A stretch of 64,000 nt of DNA from Rhabdophis nuchalis (taxonomy: Eukaryota; Chordata; Lepidosauria; Squamata; Natricidae). The stretch covers positions 81,142,875 through 81,206,874 of the forward strand of contig CM077644.1 in NCBI GenBank assembly GCA_039707465.1, given 5' to 3'. Numbering within the stretch: position 1 is the stretch's first letter; every line of letters begins with the position of its first letter. Shown here one piece after another: positions 46,503 to 57,796 of the stretch. Under the pieces are notes generated by a model that searched no databases, had not been told where the DNA came from, and saw nothing but the letters and a program-made list of their open reading frames with translations. The position numbers and the translations under genes are program-made.

Positions 46503-49126
46503 TTATAATAATAATAATATTATAATATTTTTTTATTTATATACCGCCTCCTCTCCCCAAAGGGACTTGGAGCGGTGCACAGGGAAAATTAAAAATACCA
46601 ATATAAAATACATAAATAGATAAAATACGAATTAAACCAAATTATCCCTATCTTAAAATACACTAAAATCCCCTAAAACCCTATTAAAAGACGGAAGACT
46701 AACCTAGGCCGGCCAAGCGGAAAAAGTGTGTTTTTAATTTTTGACGGAAGGAGCGGAGGTCCATAGTTGTTCTGATCTCGGGGGGAAGGTCGTTCCAGAG
46801 GGCTGGGCCCGCCACAGAGAAGGCCCTTCCCCTGGGCGTCGCCCGCTGGCATAGCCTAGTGGACGGCACCCGGAGAAGTCCCTCTCTGTGGGAGCAAATC
46901 GGCCGCAGGGATGTATGGGGCAGGATGCGATCCCGCAGATAACTAGGTCCCGTGCCATGGAGCACTTTAAAGATGGTAACTAACACCTTGAAGCGCACCC
47001 GAAAGACGACAGGCAGCCAATGCAGCTCACGCAAGAGCGGTGTTATGTGGGTAAACCTTGAGGTTCCCATTATTGCTCACGCGGCTGCATTCTGGACAAG
47101 CTGAAGTCTTCGGGTGCACCTCAAGGGGAGCCCCATGTAGAGAGAATTGCAGTAGTCCAGTCGGGATGTCACGAGGGCATGAGTGACTGTGCAAAGGGCA
47201 TCCCGATCCAATAGGGGATGCAACTGGTGTACCAGGCGAACCTGGTAAAACACCCTCCTGGCCACGGCTGTCACTTGATCTTCCATGGACAGCCGGGTAT
47301 CCAGGAGGACGCGCAAGTTGCGTGCCCCATCCACAGGGGTGAGGTGTTCGTCCCCTATGGCCAGTGATGGAGTCAACTGGTTGTACCGGGATGCCAGAAA
47401 CCACAGCCACTCGGTCTTGGACGGGTTGAGTCTGAGTCTGTTACTTCCCATCCAGGCCCGCACGGCTTCAAGGCACCGGCACATCACCGCTACGGCATCG
47501 TTGGGGTGGTTTGGGGTAGATATATACAGCTGCGTGTTGTCAGCGTAGAGATGGTACTCTACCCCAAAACTACGGATGACCTCGCCCAGCGGCTTCATAT
47601 ATGTGTTGAACAGGAGAGGAGAGAGGACCGGCCCCTGAGGCACCCCACATGTGAGGGGTCTCGGGGTCGACCTCTGCTCTCCTGCCAACACAAATTGCGA
47701 TCGACCGGAGAGGTAGGAGGAGAACCACCGTAGTACGGTGCCCCTCACCCCCAACCCCTCCAGCCGATGCAATAGGATACCATGGTCGATGGTATCAAAA
47801 GCCGCTGAGAGGTCTAATAGGACCAGGATGGAGGAGCAACCCCCATCTCTGGCCCTCCAGAGATCATCTACCAATGCGACCTATGCCGTCTCGGTGCTGT
47901 GCCCGGGCCGGAAGCCGGACTGGCGCGGGTCCAGATAATCAACTTCCTCCAAGTGATGGGGAAACTGTTGTGCCACCACACTCTCTACAACCTTCACCAG
48001 AAAGTGAAGGTTGGAGACCGGACGGTAGTTAACCAATAATGCTGGGTCCAGGGAGGGCTTCTTCAGGAGGGGCCTCACCATAGCCTCTTTAAGGGAGGCG
48101 GGCAAGAAACCCTCGATCAGAGAAGCGTTGACAACCTCCTGGAGCCAGCCTCGTGTCACCTCCCAGGATGCCAGTACAAGCCAGGAGGGACACGGGTCCA
48201 ATAAACATGTGGTGGCTCGCAGTCGCCCACGTAACCCCTCGGAAATAACAGAGTCAAACTCTTCCCACAAAACTGTCTCAAGACCTGCCTCGGGGCATCC
48301 CACTGGACCATCGATGGAGACTAACTCGCTCTGAATCTGAGTGATTTTATCCTGCAGATAAATCCCAAATTCCTCTGCTCTACCCTGTAATGGGGTTTCC
48401 CGCGCCCTCTGTTGGAGGAGGGAGCGGGTCACCCTAAACAGGGCGGCAGGGCAGTTATCTGCGGATGCTATGAGAGTGGCACAATGATGGCATTTGGCCA
48501 CTCTCAGTGCCACAAGGTAAGTCCGTAAATGGGCTCTCACCTGTGTTCGGTCAGATTCAGACCGAGTAGACCTCCATCTTCTCTCTAGGCATCTCTTGTG
48601 GCGTTTCATCACCCTTAGCTCCTCGGTAAACCAAGGAGCCAGGGTGGTTCGCCACCACAAGAGAGGCCGCAAGGGCGCGACCCGATCCAAGGCTCCCGTG
48701 GCCGCAGTATTCCATGCGGCCACAAGGTCCTCCATCGGGCCGCGGGTCAGGGATACAGGAAGTGGCCCAAGCGCCGTCTGGAACCTGTCAGGGTCCATCA
48801 GGCACCTGGGGCGGAACCAAATAGGTGACTCAGGTTCCGCCTCCCCACGGTGGGGTGTAGCAATTGGAAAGTCGAGCCGGAGAAGTGAGTGGTCTGACTA
48901 TGACAGGGGTGTGATGACTATATCCCCTATACCCAGATCACTCTTCCATTGGCCAGAGATGAAGATTAGATCCGGTGTATGTCCACCCTCGTGGGTGGGG
49001 CCCTGAATTACTTGGGTCAGGTCCATGGCTGTCATGGAAGCCATGAACTCCCGAGCTGCCTCCGATGATTCGCCCACCGATGGCAGATTAAAGGCCCCCA
49101 TGACTATCAGTCTGGGGGTCTCAACT
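46503..49126 (-). mobile_element. L2-clade LINE, 5'-truncated, minus strand
   Basis: Same family as 7200-10828 in the opposite orientation. An (ATA)-rich tail at 46503-46540, a 3' UTR, then one reading frame from 46699 up to about 49126 covering the last part of the endonuclease and all of the reverse transcriptase. The 5' end falls inside the endonuclease (at 'gttgagacccccagac'). Very similar to the plus copy, hence probably young. Confidence 0.88.
46699..49126 (-). pseudogene. L2 LINE endonuclease/reverse transcriptase, three nonsense codons
   Basis: A single frame throughout: the endonuclease end (IVMGAFNLP... GDIVITPLS), reverse transcriptase (NYRPVSNLHFLVKVVE, LDLSAAFDTIDHG, LYADNTQLYIS) and C-terminal domain. 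It is interrupted by three point changes: Trp to TAG at 48900-48898 (tca-TAG-tca where the plus copy has tca-tgg-aca), Leu to TAG at 47883-47881, and Arg to TGA at 47079-47077 (a CpG-type change). The catalytic YADD box reads YADN here, a further inactivating change. There are no frameshifts. The N-terminal half of the endonuclease is missing. Confidence 0.9.
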
Positions 49127-49526
49127 TGATCTTGACTAGGCCTGAAGATTCTTAACGAAAGAACTTGACACACACGAAAGCTTTGACTCTTCAGATGATA
49201 CGTTGTTTCCTGCAAACCTACTCTTCACAGAGGATTTCTTTTAAAGCCTCTTGGGAGGGGCCGGTCAATTAGGCAGCTGATACTCATTATCTCCTCTGGT
49301 TGTGTCTTTCTGCTAATTGACGTTGCCTCCTCTCGATCCTTCTTAGCCTGACATCAGGAACAAAGTGGGTTTCCTCCTCCCCACTACACCAAGCCCAGGT
49401 GCCTCCTAATGCCTAGCCGGGCTCTCTGCTCTCTCACTCTCGGCCGCCTCCTCTAGAGCAGACTCATAGGACTCTTCACTAGAGGAGTCCATCAGCAGCT
49501 CATCCAGAGCCAGCTGGGCCACAACA
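49127..49526 (-). mobile_element. Possible solo LTR (Gypsy-like)
   Basis: On the minus strand begins tgttgtggcccagctggctc, contains a TATA-like 'ggctttaaaagaaatcctc' followed by 'gtttgcaggaaacaacg', and ends near 'cctagtcaagatca'. TG...CA ends and the layout suggest an LTR of about 400 bp. No flanking duplication was seen and it abuts the truncated L2. Confidence 0.35.
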
Positions 49527-49639
49527 GTTTTCCTTATGCAATTTGCTTAATTGGTGTGCAAAGACTGAATCTGTACCTGCTATTTGGAAGAACGTTGTTG
49601 CTCTTCCCTACATCAAGAGAAATGTAGGAAATGCACTGG

Positions 49640-49990
49640 AATACTTGGAAAGTGCATCTGGTACGACAAGGAGTGATGGAGTCAAGGATGGATTATAGAT
49701 GCTGAATGAATATGAATTGAATGCAGAAGTGAGTGACAAGTAAAAAAAGAAGCATCTGGAGTGGTTCGATCACGCGGAGAGAGTGAATAAGGTTTGAATA
49801 GCAAAACAAATATATGATAGAAGAACAAATGTGTTGAGAGGCATGGAGAGGGAGAAAATAATGGTTGGTGGGATAGAATGAATGAGTTCCTTCAAAAATC
49901 AAGGTGAGAAATTTAAACAAAAGGAAATGTATAAAGTGGTTATTAGATGGAGTGGAAGCAACGATTGTTAGCAAGGAGAAAAGCTAAGAA
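49640..49990 (+). mobile_element. LINE C-terminal remnant
   Basis: Reads, with stops, HLEWFDHAERVNKV and IAKQIYDRRTNVLRGMERE, a decayed version of the 'WFGHVERM...AKKIYE' tail of non-LTR reverse transcriptases. Fragment only. Confidence 0.45.
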
Positions 49991-50162
49991 GAAGAATAGT
50001 GAATAGTGTTAATGCAGTGACAATTTCCTGATAGTCTCTCATCTATGTACTAAATGAGTCTGCTCGCTTACTTCTCTTGAGCTCAGCCTTTGTGTTAACC
50101 ATATTGTATGATGTGAAAGCTATAATCTGCAGCAGAAGATTTTTTGAAATTTTGATTGAAGT

Positions 50163-50200
50163 TGGAGAGCCAGCTTGGTGGAGTGGCTAAGATAGTAATG
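50163..50200 (+). mobile_element. Possible SINE 5' head
   Basis: 'ggagagccagcttggtggag'+'tggctaag' resembles the tRNA-type head (A box) of Sauria-like SINEs. No B box or body follows. Confidence 0.35.
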
Positions 50201-50699
50201 ATGCAAAAATTTGAAAAATGCCTAACTTGAATCTGCTGGTGTGTCTCCCCACCTCACCCTTCATTCCCCCCCCCCAAACAAAAGAGAAACAATTTTCGCT
50301 CTCTAGGCTACCCTGAAGAATGGCAATCAGCAGCAGACTGAGCCTCAAATGTATCCATGGTGCCTCACCTGCCATTCAAAACGGACGACATTACCATTCC
50401 CTAAGGAACACAAGCCTTGAGGAGCAGCACAATTGCTGCACACCCCTTGCCTTCAGGCACTGTCCTCTCTCTGTTGACAAGCCCTGCAACCTACCTATGG
50501 CTGCTCCGACTCCGAAAAGGTCTTTGCTCCAGAATCCGTTTCAGAGAATGCTCCTTGAATGGCCTCTGATGCCTCGTGAAAGCATGCCCTGTTCTCATGC
50601 AATTTTTGGAAGCTAAGGAGGCCACACAAGAGCATGGACCTCTTGTGCAACTTCTGAAGCTTCTGAGCCACAGAACAGCCTATCCCATTCTCACATGGC
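50201..50699. other. No recognised feature
   Basis: Non-coding sequence between a possible SINE head and a hAT MITE; nothing recognised. Confidence 0.4.
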
Positions 50700-50707
50700 T
50701 TCCACAG

Positions 50708-50911
50708 CAGGGTTGAAATTCACATTTTTTAAAGTAAAGGTTCTGAGGACATGGCTTGGTGGGCATGACAGGGGAAGGATATAGCAAAATCTCCATTCCC
50801 TTCCTCACTCTGGGGCCAGCCACTGGTGATATTTGCCAGTTCTCTGAACTACTCAAAATTTCCACTGCCGGTTCTCCAGAACCTGTCAGAACCTGCTGAA
50901 TTTCAACCCTG
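50708..50911. mobile_element. hAT MITE, 204 bp
   Basis: Perfect 8-bp duplication TTCCACAG at 50700-50707 and 50912-50919. Ends are cagggttgaaattc and gaatttcaaccctg. Confidence 0.93.
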
Positions 50912-51047
50912 TTCCACAGCCTCCAAAAATTGAGTGAGAACAGAGCATGCTTTCAAGAATAGTTGTTGTTGGGGGTGAGTAAATACTGGTGTGTCACCCA
51001 AAATGTCATGGTGTGTCACCTTTGACACATGTGTCATAGCTTCATTA

Positions 51048-51350
51048 TCACTGCAGAGTTTGGCAGTTTGAATCTCAACAGGCTCAAGGTTGACTCAGCC
51101 TTCCATCTTTCTGAGATCAGTAAAATTTGAGGGGCAATACACTGACTCTGTAAACCTCTTAGAGAAGGCTGTAAAACAGTATATTGTGCTATTGTGCAGT
51201 ATATTGAGGACTGAATTCTAGTCCTGCCTTAGGCATAAATCCAGCTGGGTGACTTCGGTCCTAGGAAGGAGGCAATGGCGAAACACTTCTGAAATGTAAC
51301 TTCACAGGCTTGTCCAGGCAGCGTCTGAAAATCAGACACAATTGAATGAA
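51048..51350 (+). mobile_element. Two adjacent SINE fragments
   Basis: The first (51048-51200) reads 'ggcagtttgaatctcaacag', 'gttgactcagccttccatct', 'ctctgtaaacctcttagaga' and ends in TATTG-type tail units, a tRNA-derived SINE common in snakes. The second (51200-51350) reads 'gaattctagtcctgccttag', 'tgggtgacttcggtccta', 'ggaggcaatggcgaaacact' and ends 'aatcagacacaattgaatg', a Sauria SINE with its BovB-like end. Confidence 0.7.
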
Positions 51351-52030
51351 AGGGAAAAAAATATAGGGCTATAATTTGCAACAGATTGTTCCATATGCTG
51401 ATAGAAGTTAATTGGCGTTTTTTTCCTACATAAAATAGAAGATCCTGCTACTTCACTGGCCTGTAATAGCCTCGGGCTGCCATCCAACCTCACTCTGAAC
51501 AACATGGTGTGAAGAAAAAGCTTTTAGGAATTAAAAACTGAGAAAGATAGCTGGAAATTGCCTCTTCGTTTCCTTTAAGACATTAATAAAAGAATACATA
51601 TCATGTTACAAAGTTACATGCATTTTAAATTGGTTAAAACAATAAATTAAGGATTATATTTCAGAACGGATGTCTGAATACAAATAGCAAATTTGCCAAG
51701 AGTTGATCTTTTTACAATAAAATCAGCTTCATTATACAAGAAGGGTGGCTCAAGGAAATCCTAACTTTTAAAGAGAATTAAAACCTTAAAGAAAAAAAAA
51801 AGAGATTTTTTTTTTTTTTAATCTAACAATGCATACTGATAATGTTTACTGAGAAAGACAATCGGAACCTGTTGTTGTTTTGGGGGCTTTCTCCTTCCAT
51901 GACTTCAAAAGCTGCCTTTCAACTAACTGAAGTTTTCTTTGTATGATATAAGAAAAAGCTTCATAGCTAAATTTCTGCATCTCTATGTATAAAATGCTCC
52001 CCCACCCACCCACCTTCAAAGAAGACAGAG
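51351..52030. other. No recognised feature
   Basis: AT-rich sequence with an A-run and a T-run at 51788-51821; nothing recognised. Confidence 0.45.
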
Positions 52031-52156
52031 CGAGGCTGTCAAACTCGCACCTCTCAGGCTGGATGGTGGCCACACCCATGCCTGAGTTAGCGAAGGGGGA
52101 AAAACTCCCACTATGTCACGTGACAATGCCATGATGATGCAAGTTTGATACCCCTG
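52031..52156. mobile_element. hAT-like MITE fragment
   Basis: Ends cgaggctgtcaaactcg and aagtttgatacccctg, a 'CAGGGGTGTCAAACTC' type. The flanking 8-mers do not match well, so the left end is decayed. Confidence 0.6.
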
Positions 52157-52310
52157 GTTTAGAGGCTTGAATGGTTTAGCAGAAATCAGGAAGATTAAGC
52201 AAATTGCCAATTTGATTTTCTTTTCTTTATATTCTGGAAATACTAACGTCATATCCTTCCTATTGCTTCATCTCAGGGGGAGAGAGGGAGGGGGGAACGG
52301 AAGGGAAGGG

Positions 52311-52505
52311 GAAGGAAGGAAGGAAGGAAGGAAGGAAGGAAGGAAGGAAGGAAGGAAGGAAGGAAGGAAGGAAGGAAGGAAGGTCCGTTTGGAGAAGGGC
52401 GGGGTATAAATTCAATAAATAAATAAATAAATAAATAAATAAGGAAGGAAGGAAGGAAGGAAGGAAGGAAGGAAGGAAGGAAGGAAGGAAGGAAGGAAGG
52501 AAGGA
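52311..52505. repeat. (AAGG)n microsatellite split by an L2 3' end
   Basis: About 18 units of GGAA (52311-52382), then 'gtccgtttggagaagggcgg', 'ggtataaattcaataaat' and AATA units (the last ~60 bp of an L2-type LINE, 52383-52441), then about 16 more GGAA units (52442-52505). Confidence 0.85.
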
Positions 52506-54685
52506 AACCCCAGGTTATATCTGGTGTTGCTCAAGAGATCGATCCAATGTTGTTAAAGTGGTAGTATAATATTTATTTCTCAAAACCTTAAGTTAGTTTA
52601 AATCCTTCGCTTGTCAGAAATTGATTATTTCAATACTTTGGTTAAATATTTTCAGATTATGAGGGACAAGAATAGATAGCTCCATCTACTGGTTAAATAT
52701 TTTACAGTTTCTCTACAAAACACTATCTAATGAGGAATATTCTTTTCTGTTTCCTCCATCTTGCATTTTCACACTCCCTTTATAATAATTTTAATAATAG
52801 AAATGATAAGCTATCTATGAGCAGCCAGTCATCATATCTAGGAAAGTATTCTCGTTGGGCCACAGGCAATAGAACTAGTCCAAGATACTTAGCTGCTTCG
52901 GTTTGACTTTTAATATACTCCACAAACCAAATTTGAATCTTAGGATACTTTTCTCTCAGCCATGTTCATGTACATTTTTCAAACCCTTGTGTCAGCAGAA
53001 AAATGTGCTAACAAAATTTGCAGTGCCTCAAGGGCCAAGCTATAATCTGTCCTGCCCTGGCAACAAACCAGTTTGATCTATTTACAAAGTAAAGAAGGTA
53101 GGACAAAATAATTATAAAAACTAATTTAAAAAAAAACAACTTACTGCATGACAATTTAAGGACAGTCCTTATATTCCTATCCCACCTAATGTCAGCTGGC
53201 AGAAAAAAATAAGTACAACCTTGTTTCCTTAAAATGTGATGGGCAGACTTGGGCAATTGTGGGTAGAGATTGGAGGATTCAGCTACTTGTCAAATGACCT
53301 AGTCATCAAATGTTGTGTCTGGAGACTTGTCATTTCTGAATATGGGTCTAATTCTCTTCTAGAAGACCAATAGACCTCTGTTCCAAAAAAAAGCCCAGCA
53401 GACTGGTCATTGATCAGAGGAATAATACAAGAAGAAACATGAAAAACTCTCAAAGTGTATTGAATGGGCTCCTTCCGCTCCACCTCAAGTCACCCTCCTG
53501 TTTTATCCCACCTATCCTGAGATATTTTTGCATAGAGATTTAATGGGATTGGTGCCCAAGTTGGGAGATTTGGTCACTTGGGCTAAATGAAGAGCCTGGG
53601 TGAACACTTCTCAGTCTGCTCCCAACTCCCAAATATCCTTAAACTAGATAAGTTCTGATAATGAGTATTTTCAGATAGCAGCATCTACAAGTAATCCATA
53701 CCATATGCAACATTGCAGTAGGGTGGACAAAATGGTAGTGCTTCCCTTTTAAAGTAATAAAAAACAATAAAAAGAGAAGCCACACACAAAAAAAGCTTTG
53801 CAAAAGAAGCAGCATAACATCTTTAATGCATTAATTTAAAAACCACGAAATACATTTCTTTCCCCCTTTAAGTTGATCGGTAATGCCCCATCCCATGAAT
53901 ACCCTCCCCTCCTTTTACACGTGGCTTACTTATCTACTGAACAACATGTTGAATATTGCACCACCAGAATACCAGTGTATGTAGTGTGTATGAGAAATCT
54001 TGGTATTGTCTGAATTATGTCTTGTGTAGTGCGGTCAAGGGTACGTGGGCTGCTGCATCCACATAAACAAGGTGTCCAATTCCTCCTTCAGTCCCAGCCA
54101 AAAAAAAAAGCCATGAAAAGCAGTGGTGAGTGACTGGAGGAGACGGGAGGAGAGCTTCAGTCTGCCAACACAAGTTCAGCAGATAGCACACCTCAACTTC
54201 ATTGTCATCATCAGATTATGCATGAGGTGACATAGATTTTATACATGCCAACCCTTGTGTCAAGAAAGATGGAAATGTCTAATTTAAAACTGGAACAGCT
54301 AAGGGTGCATTAGGTTTCCTCTCAGAATGATACTGCTGGCTGGAAAATAACAAGGGTGAATTTTTTTTTAAAAAAAATTTCCCAATAGAAGAGCCTGTTG
54401 GGTTGAACTGAGGATGTATTTATTTTGAATAATGGAATGGGAGATGAACAAGAAATATGTTCAGGTGCAAGGGAGAAATATATATATGGCATAGAGGGAT
54501 GTGCGATGCATGAGATTTTGTGTTGTGCGTAGTGGTATATGCAGTTCCTGAAATTATAAGCTGCTCTAGTTTTCATTGCTCCAAATGTTGTTTGTCCTTA
54601 ACGAAGGGATGTCTCTGATGTGCCCTGAAGACACAGGCTCTGTCGTTATCTTTTTTCCCTGAACGCCATCACTCTGCTTAACAAC
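52506..54685. other. No recognised feature
   Basis: 2.2 kb of intron-like AT-rich sequence. No exon with paired splice sites and no repeat family recognised. Confidence 0.5.
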
Positions 54686-54687
54686 TA

Positions 54688-55180
54688 CCGTATTTTTCAG
54701 AGTATAAGACGTACCAGGGTATAAGATGCAGCAAGGTTTTGCATTCTGCAAACTTTCCAAAAACAGTGCATTTTACGTGAAAACAGATCTGGTTTTTTTT
54801 TAAGGACATGAATAGTCCTTAGGAGGCTTGTAGAGTGTTCCTGGGGGGTAGGGAGGCCAAAAAATGAACAAAAAATGGCCAGTTTTTTGTGAAAACAGGC
54901 CCATTGTTTTTCAAAAAAGGGGGCATGGAAAGCCTTTAGGAAGCTTACAGAGTGCTGCTGGGGTCTGGGGGGCAAAACACGGACCGTTTTTCACTCATTT
55001 CTGCCCTCCCCAGCCCCCAGGAGCCCTCTGAAAGCCTCCTAAAAGCTATGCATGGCCATTTTGGTGAAGGGGTGGAGTTTCGGGAGGCAAAAAATGCTGT
55101 ATTTGGTGTATAAGATGCACCCAGATTTTCAGCCTCTTTTTAGAGGTGGAAAAGGTGCGTCTTATATTCCAAAAATATGG
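54688..55180. mobile_element. TA-MITE family T, copy 3
   Basis: TA at 54686-54687 and 55181-55182. Ends are ccgtatttttcagagtataa and cttatattccaaaaatatgg. Interior like copy 1 (aaaatggcc, cagcccccaggagc, ggtgtataagatgcaccc). Confidence 0.88.
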
Positions 55181-55184
55181 TAAT

Positions 55185-55379
55185 TCCCACAACACTGTCA
55201 ATAATTTACTAAGACTGTATTAGTATTATTCTTCTCTTCCTTCGTAGTATCTATCTCTTATGACTATAACCATGTTGCTTGTATCTTTCAATTTATATTG
55301 TTTTTATTTGTTTCCTAGTACAATTTGAGAGCTTATTAGTAACCTTGACTATTACTAAGTGTTGTATCTTTTTATTCTT
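55185..55379 (+). mobile_element. Snake CR1/L3 LINE 3' UTR, upstream part
   Basis: Forward CR1/L3 3' region (tgactataaccatgttgctt, gttttatttgtttcctagta, 'ctattactaagtgttgtatc') broken at 55379 by the ORF1-only L1. It resumes at 57402. Confidence 0.8.
55362..55379. repeat. 18-bp target-site duplication, left
   Basis: TTGTATCTTTTTATTCTT, identical to 57402-57419; brackets the L1 derivative. Confidence 0.95.
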
Positions 55380-55641
55380 CGTTTTGAAAAAGTTTTATTG
55401 GGTTTTACAATTTTTTACAAATAGGGTAAGGGTATGGTGTAGAAAAGATATTGTGAGAACCTTCATGTCGAAATCTTCGAATCTTCGAAATCTTCCGAGG
55501 CTTCATAACAAAATATAGATAATACATTAAATTTTCATTTGTACTACAAAGTGGAAAGAAATGCAAATATATCATTGTAAAGTCTATGCTAGCAATCATG
55601 TATAAACATCCAAACAAAAGTTATACTGTACTGAAATAAAG

Positions 55642-56520
55642 TCACTTTTGAGATCTAAGTCTTTTGGCAATTGTATCTTCTTCTCCCTGGTCCCCAGTGG
55701 GCGGGGCCGCGGCACCCTCTGCTCCCCCATTTTCATCCTCCAGGATTGAGGAATGTTTTTTAAGAAAGGCTTCCACCTCTGCAATTGTTTTAATTCTTAC
55801 TCTTACTTCCTCCCAGAACACCAACATTCCCTCTGGCATCACCCACTTGAACCAGACCCCCTTTTTAAATAATCTTTTAGACAAGAAGGAATACTTCCTT
55901 CTTATCTCTCTAATCTTTTTCGGGATCTGCTTCAAGATGGCAATCTCTTTCTGCTGGTAAATTAAAGAACTGTCTCTCTGCGCTCTCAGGATCCTTTCCC
56001 TTGTAGACCTTCTTACAAATTTAATATGTATCTCTCTGGGTACTTCATTTATCCTGGCATATGCTGAATTTATTCTATATATGAAATCTATGTCCCCCCT
56101 AATATCTTCTTTAGGCTTTTGTACATAATCTGCTAAAATTGTACACATTAGATCAGTTAAATCTTCACCGCTTGTCTGAGGAACATTCTGAAATCTTAAA
56201 AAATATGACATCCTTTCAAAATCCATCCTAGACATATGACCAGTTAAATCCCCTATTTCATTATTAATACTTTTAAGCTCTCCCCTTGTCCCAGCCAACC
56301 CCACCTCCAGCCCATCAATCTTTTGTGTATTTTCCATTAATTTCTTCTGTGTCTCCAAAAGTTCTAATTTGGAACTGACATGGTCCTTCCTCATTTCTTT
56401 GATTTCTTTCATAATGTTCTGAAGAGTTTCATCCATTGCTGCTAATTTAGCATCCGTATCTGATTTTTCAGGTAACATTGAAGTGATTTTAGGTTGATGC
56501 GTCTGCTTTTTTGAAGCCAT
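55642..56520 (-). CDS. L1 ORF1p (RNA-binding chaperone), intact, 292 aa
   Basis: L1 ORF1 protein, which trimerises, coats L1 RNA and acts as a nucleic-acid chaperone in retrotransposition. Starts MASKKQTHQPKITSML. Residues 22-100 are a heptad-rich coiled coil (ETLQNIMKEIKEMRKDHVSS and on). About 104-182 is the RRM (YFLRFQNVPQ, INSAYARINEVPREIHIKFV). About 186-258 is the C-terminal domain (ILKQIPKKIREIRRKYSFLS, GVWFKWVMPEGMLVFWEEVR). The last 30 residues are acidic then basic (RLRSQK). The ATG is at the junction with the 5' UTR and is shared with copy 1. There is no stop or frameshift. The partner ORF2 is missing from this element, so any activity would depend on another L1. Confidence 0.92.
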   Translation of the reverse strand: MASKKQTHQPKITSMLPEKSDTDAKLAAMDETLQNIMKEIKEMRKDHVSSKLELLETQKKLMENTQKIDGLEVGLAGTRGELKSINNEIGDLTGHMSRMDFERMSYFLRFQNVPQTSGEDLTDLMCTILADYVQKPKEDIRGDIDFIYRINSAYARINEVPREIHIKFVRRSTRERILRAQRDSSLIYQQKEIAILKQIPKKIREIRRKYSFLSKRLFKKGVWFKWVMPEGMLVFWEEVRVRIKTIAEVEAFLKKHSSILEDENGGAEGAAAPPTGDQGEEDTIAKRLRSQK

Positions 56521-57401
56521 GATGAAAGATTTAAGTCTTTGTCAGTAAAATGGCGTCTGCTGGAGAGGAGTCAGTGAGTCAAGGTGTGAGCAAATTCCAA
56601 TGAACAAAGTCACAATTTTGTCTAATTAGAGTCCAGAGAGAAACCAAGTTCTTCAAACAATCAAATAAAAAGAAAAGGAAGAAGGCACTTCAGGGAAAGG
56701 TCCAATTAATCAATTACATGTAATCATTAATAAAAAGAGAAAGGCAGTCCCGAGCACAAGGGAATGTCAGCAGTTTTCCATTAAAAGTATGTCTCCTGAG
56801 AACAAAGGAACGGCATCTTCCCCCACCCATCTGGAAGCCACCAGGAATTAGCAAGTAAAAATTGTCTCTTTGTTGCCAGACTTCGATACTAAGTATCCAA
56901 CAATCATGCAGGAAAGACTTTCACTATAGTTTAAAAAGATTCGGATGTTGATTTCTCCGCTTCCTCAAACCTGAGGAGCATTTTTAAAACGCCGCTTTTT
57001 TTCCAATCCGAGGGGGGGGTATTACAAACTCCCCCTTCCATCTTCATTCAAGGCAAAAGTTGCAAGCATTAAAGTAAAATCACTCACAATCCACTCTATA
57101 GCCAGGAGCCTCGGTGTTGCCTCCAACTGCGGCGATTCAGCTCTGCTCGAAAGCAGTTAAACGTTCCGGTCCTCCATCGGCAAAGGGAACGGAGCCCCCT
57201 GCAGCATGTTCTCCCACACCTAGGTCGAAGACAGGGACCCCCCCCCGACTGCCGTCAGGATGGGGAGATTCCCCACAAGCCGGCCGTACAGCGGGAAACC
57301 TTTTGAAGGACTCCCTGCCCCTGCGGAGCCGTAGAAGCAACAAAAACGGCGAACGAGTCCCAGGACTCGACCGTAGCCTCCGGCCAACCGGAAGGAAGTC
57401 A
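56521..57401 (-). promoter_or_regulatory. GC-rich 5' UTR / presumed internal promoter of the L1 derivative
   Basis: CpG-rich head (57100-57401) conserved with 1184-1500 of copy 1, followed by an AT-richer leader to the ORF1 ATG. L1 elements carry an internal promoter in this position; that it acts as one here is inference. Confidence 0.55.
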
Positions 57402-57535
57402 TTGTATCTTTTTATTCTTGATGAATGTATTTTATTCTCCTTATGTTTACTGAGAGCTTATGCACCAAAGACATGTGATTGTGCGTCCAATCACACTTGG
57501 CCAATAAGGAAATCTATTCTATTCTAAGCTCAGCT
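57402..57535 (+). mobile_element. Snake CR1/L3 LINE 3' terminus
   Basis: Resumes with the duplicated target TTGTATCTTTTTATTCTT, then 'gatgaatgtattttattctc', 'gagagcttatgcaccaaaga', 'gtgtccaatcacacttggcc'-like text, and ends in TTCTA units, the pentamer tail of the family. Confidence 0.85.
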
Positions 57536-57788
57536 AAGCTGGTTTCAGAAATATAGCTAACCTTTCAAGTCCACAGTGGAAGGCAGGAAACTAAGAAACT
57601 ATTCACTTTCTTCCTACTGCCATTCTATATAACTGGAGAAGATACAACTTCCCTTTATTCTTCTACTTATTCCACTTCTTCATGGTATTGATCAACCAGT
57701 CTATGTTCAAAGTGGCAGATAGGCTTTCTTTTCACCCCTATTCTGCCACAGAAGGTTGGAGGTTGCTATTTGGCCAAGTCTCCACATT
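57536..57788. other. No recognised feature
   Basis: Short non-coding gap between the CR1 end and a hAT element; nothing recognised. Confidence 0.4.
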
Positions 57789-57796
57789 CTCTAGAA

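Larger units (their letters stand above)
55380..57401 (-). mobile_element. Complete ORF1-only L1 derivative, copy 2 (2022 bp)
   Basis: Minus-strand element with an 881-bp GC-rich 5' UTR (57401-56521), an intact ORF1 (56520-55642) and a 262-bp 3' UTR ending ccaataaaactttttcaaaa. It is bracketed by a perfect 18-bp duplication and so is complete as inserted. The ORF1 stop is followed directly by the 3' UTR; ORF2 is absent. A long poly(A) is not present; the end runs into A-rich target sequence. It is inserted into a CR1/L3 LINE. Confidence 0.93.

Noticed and set aside
55660..55960. Plus-strand frame opposite the L1 ORF1 (98 codons)
   Set aside because: Shadow of ORF1; similar shadows occur over the other copies.
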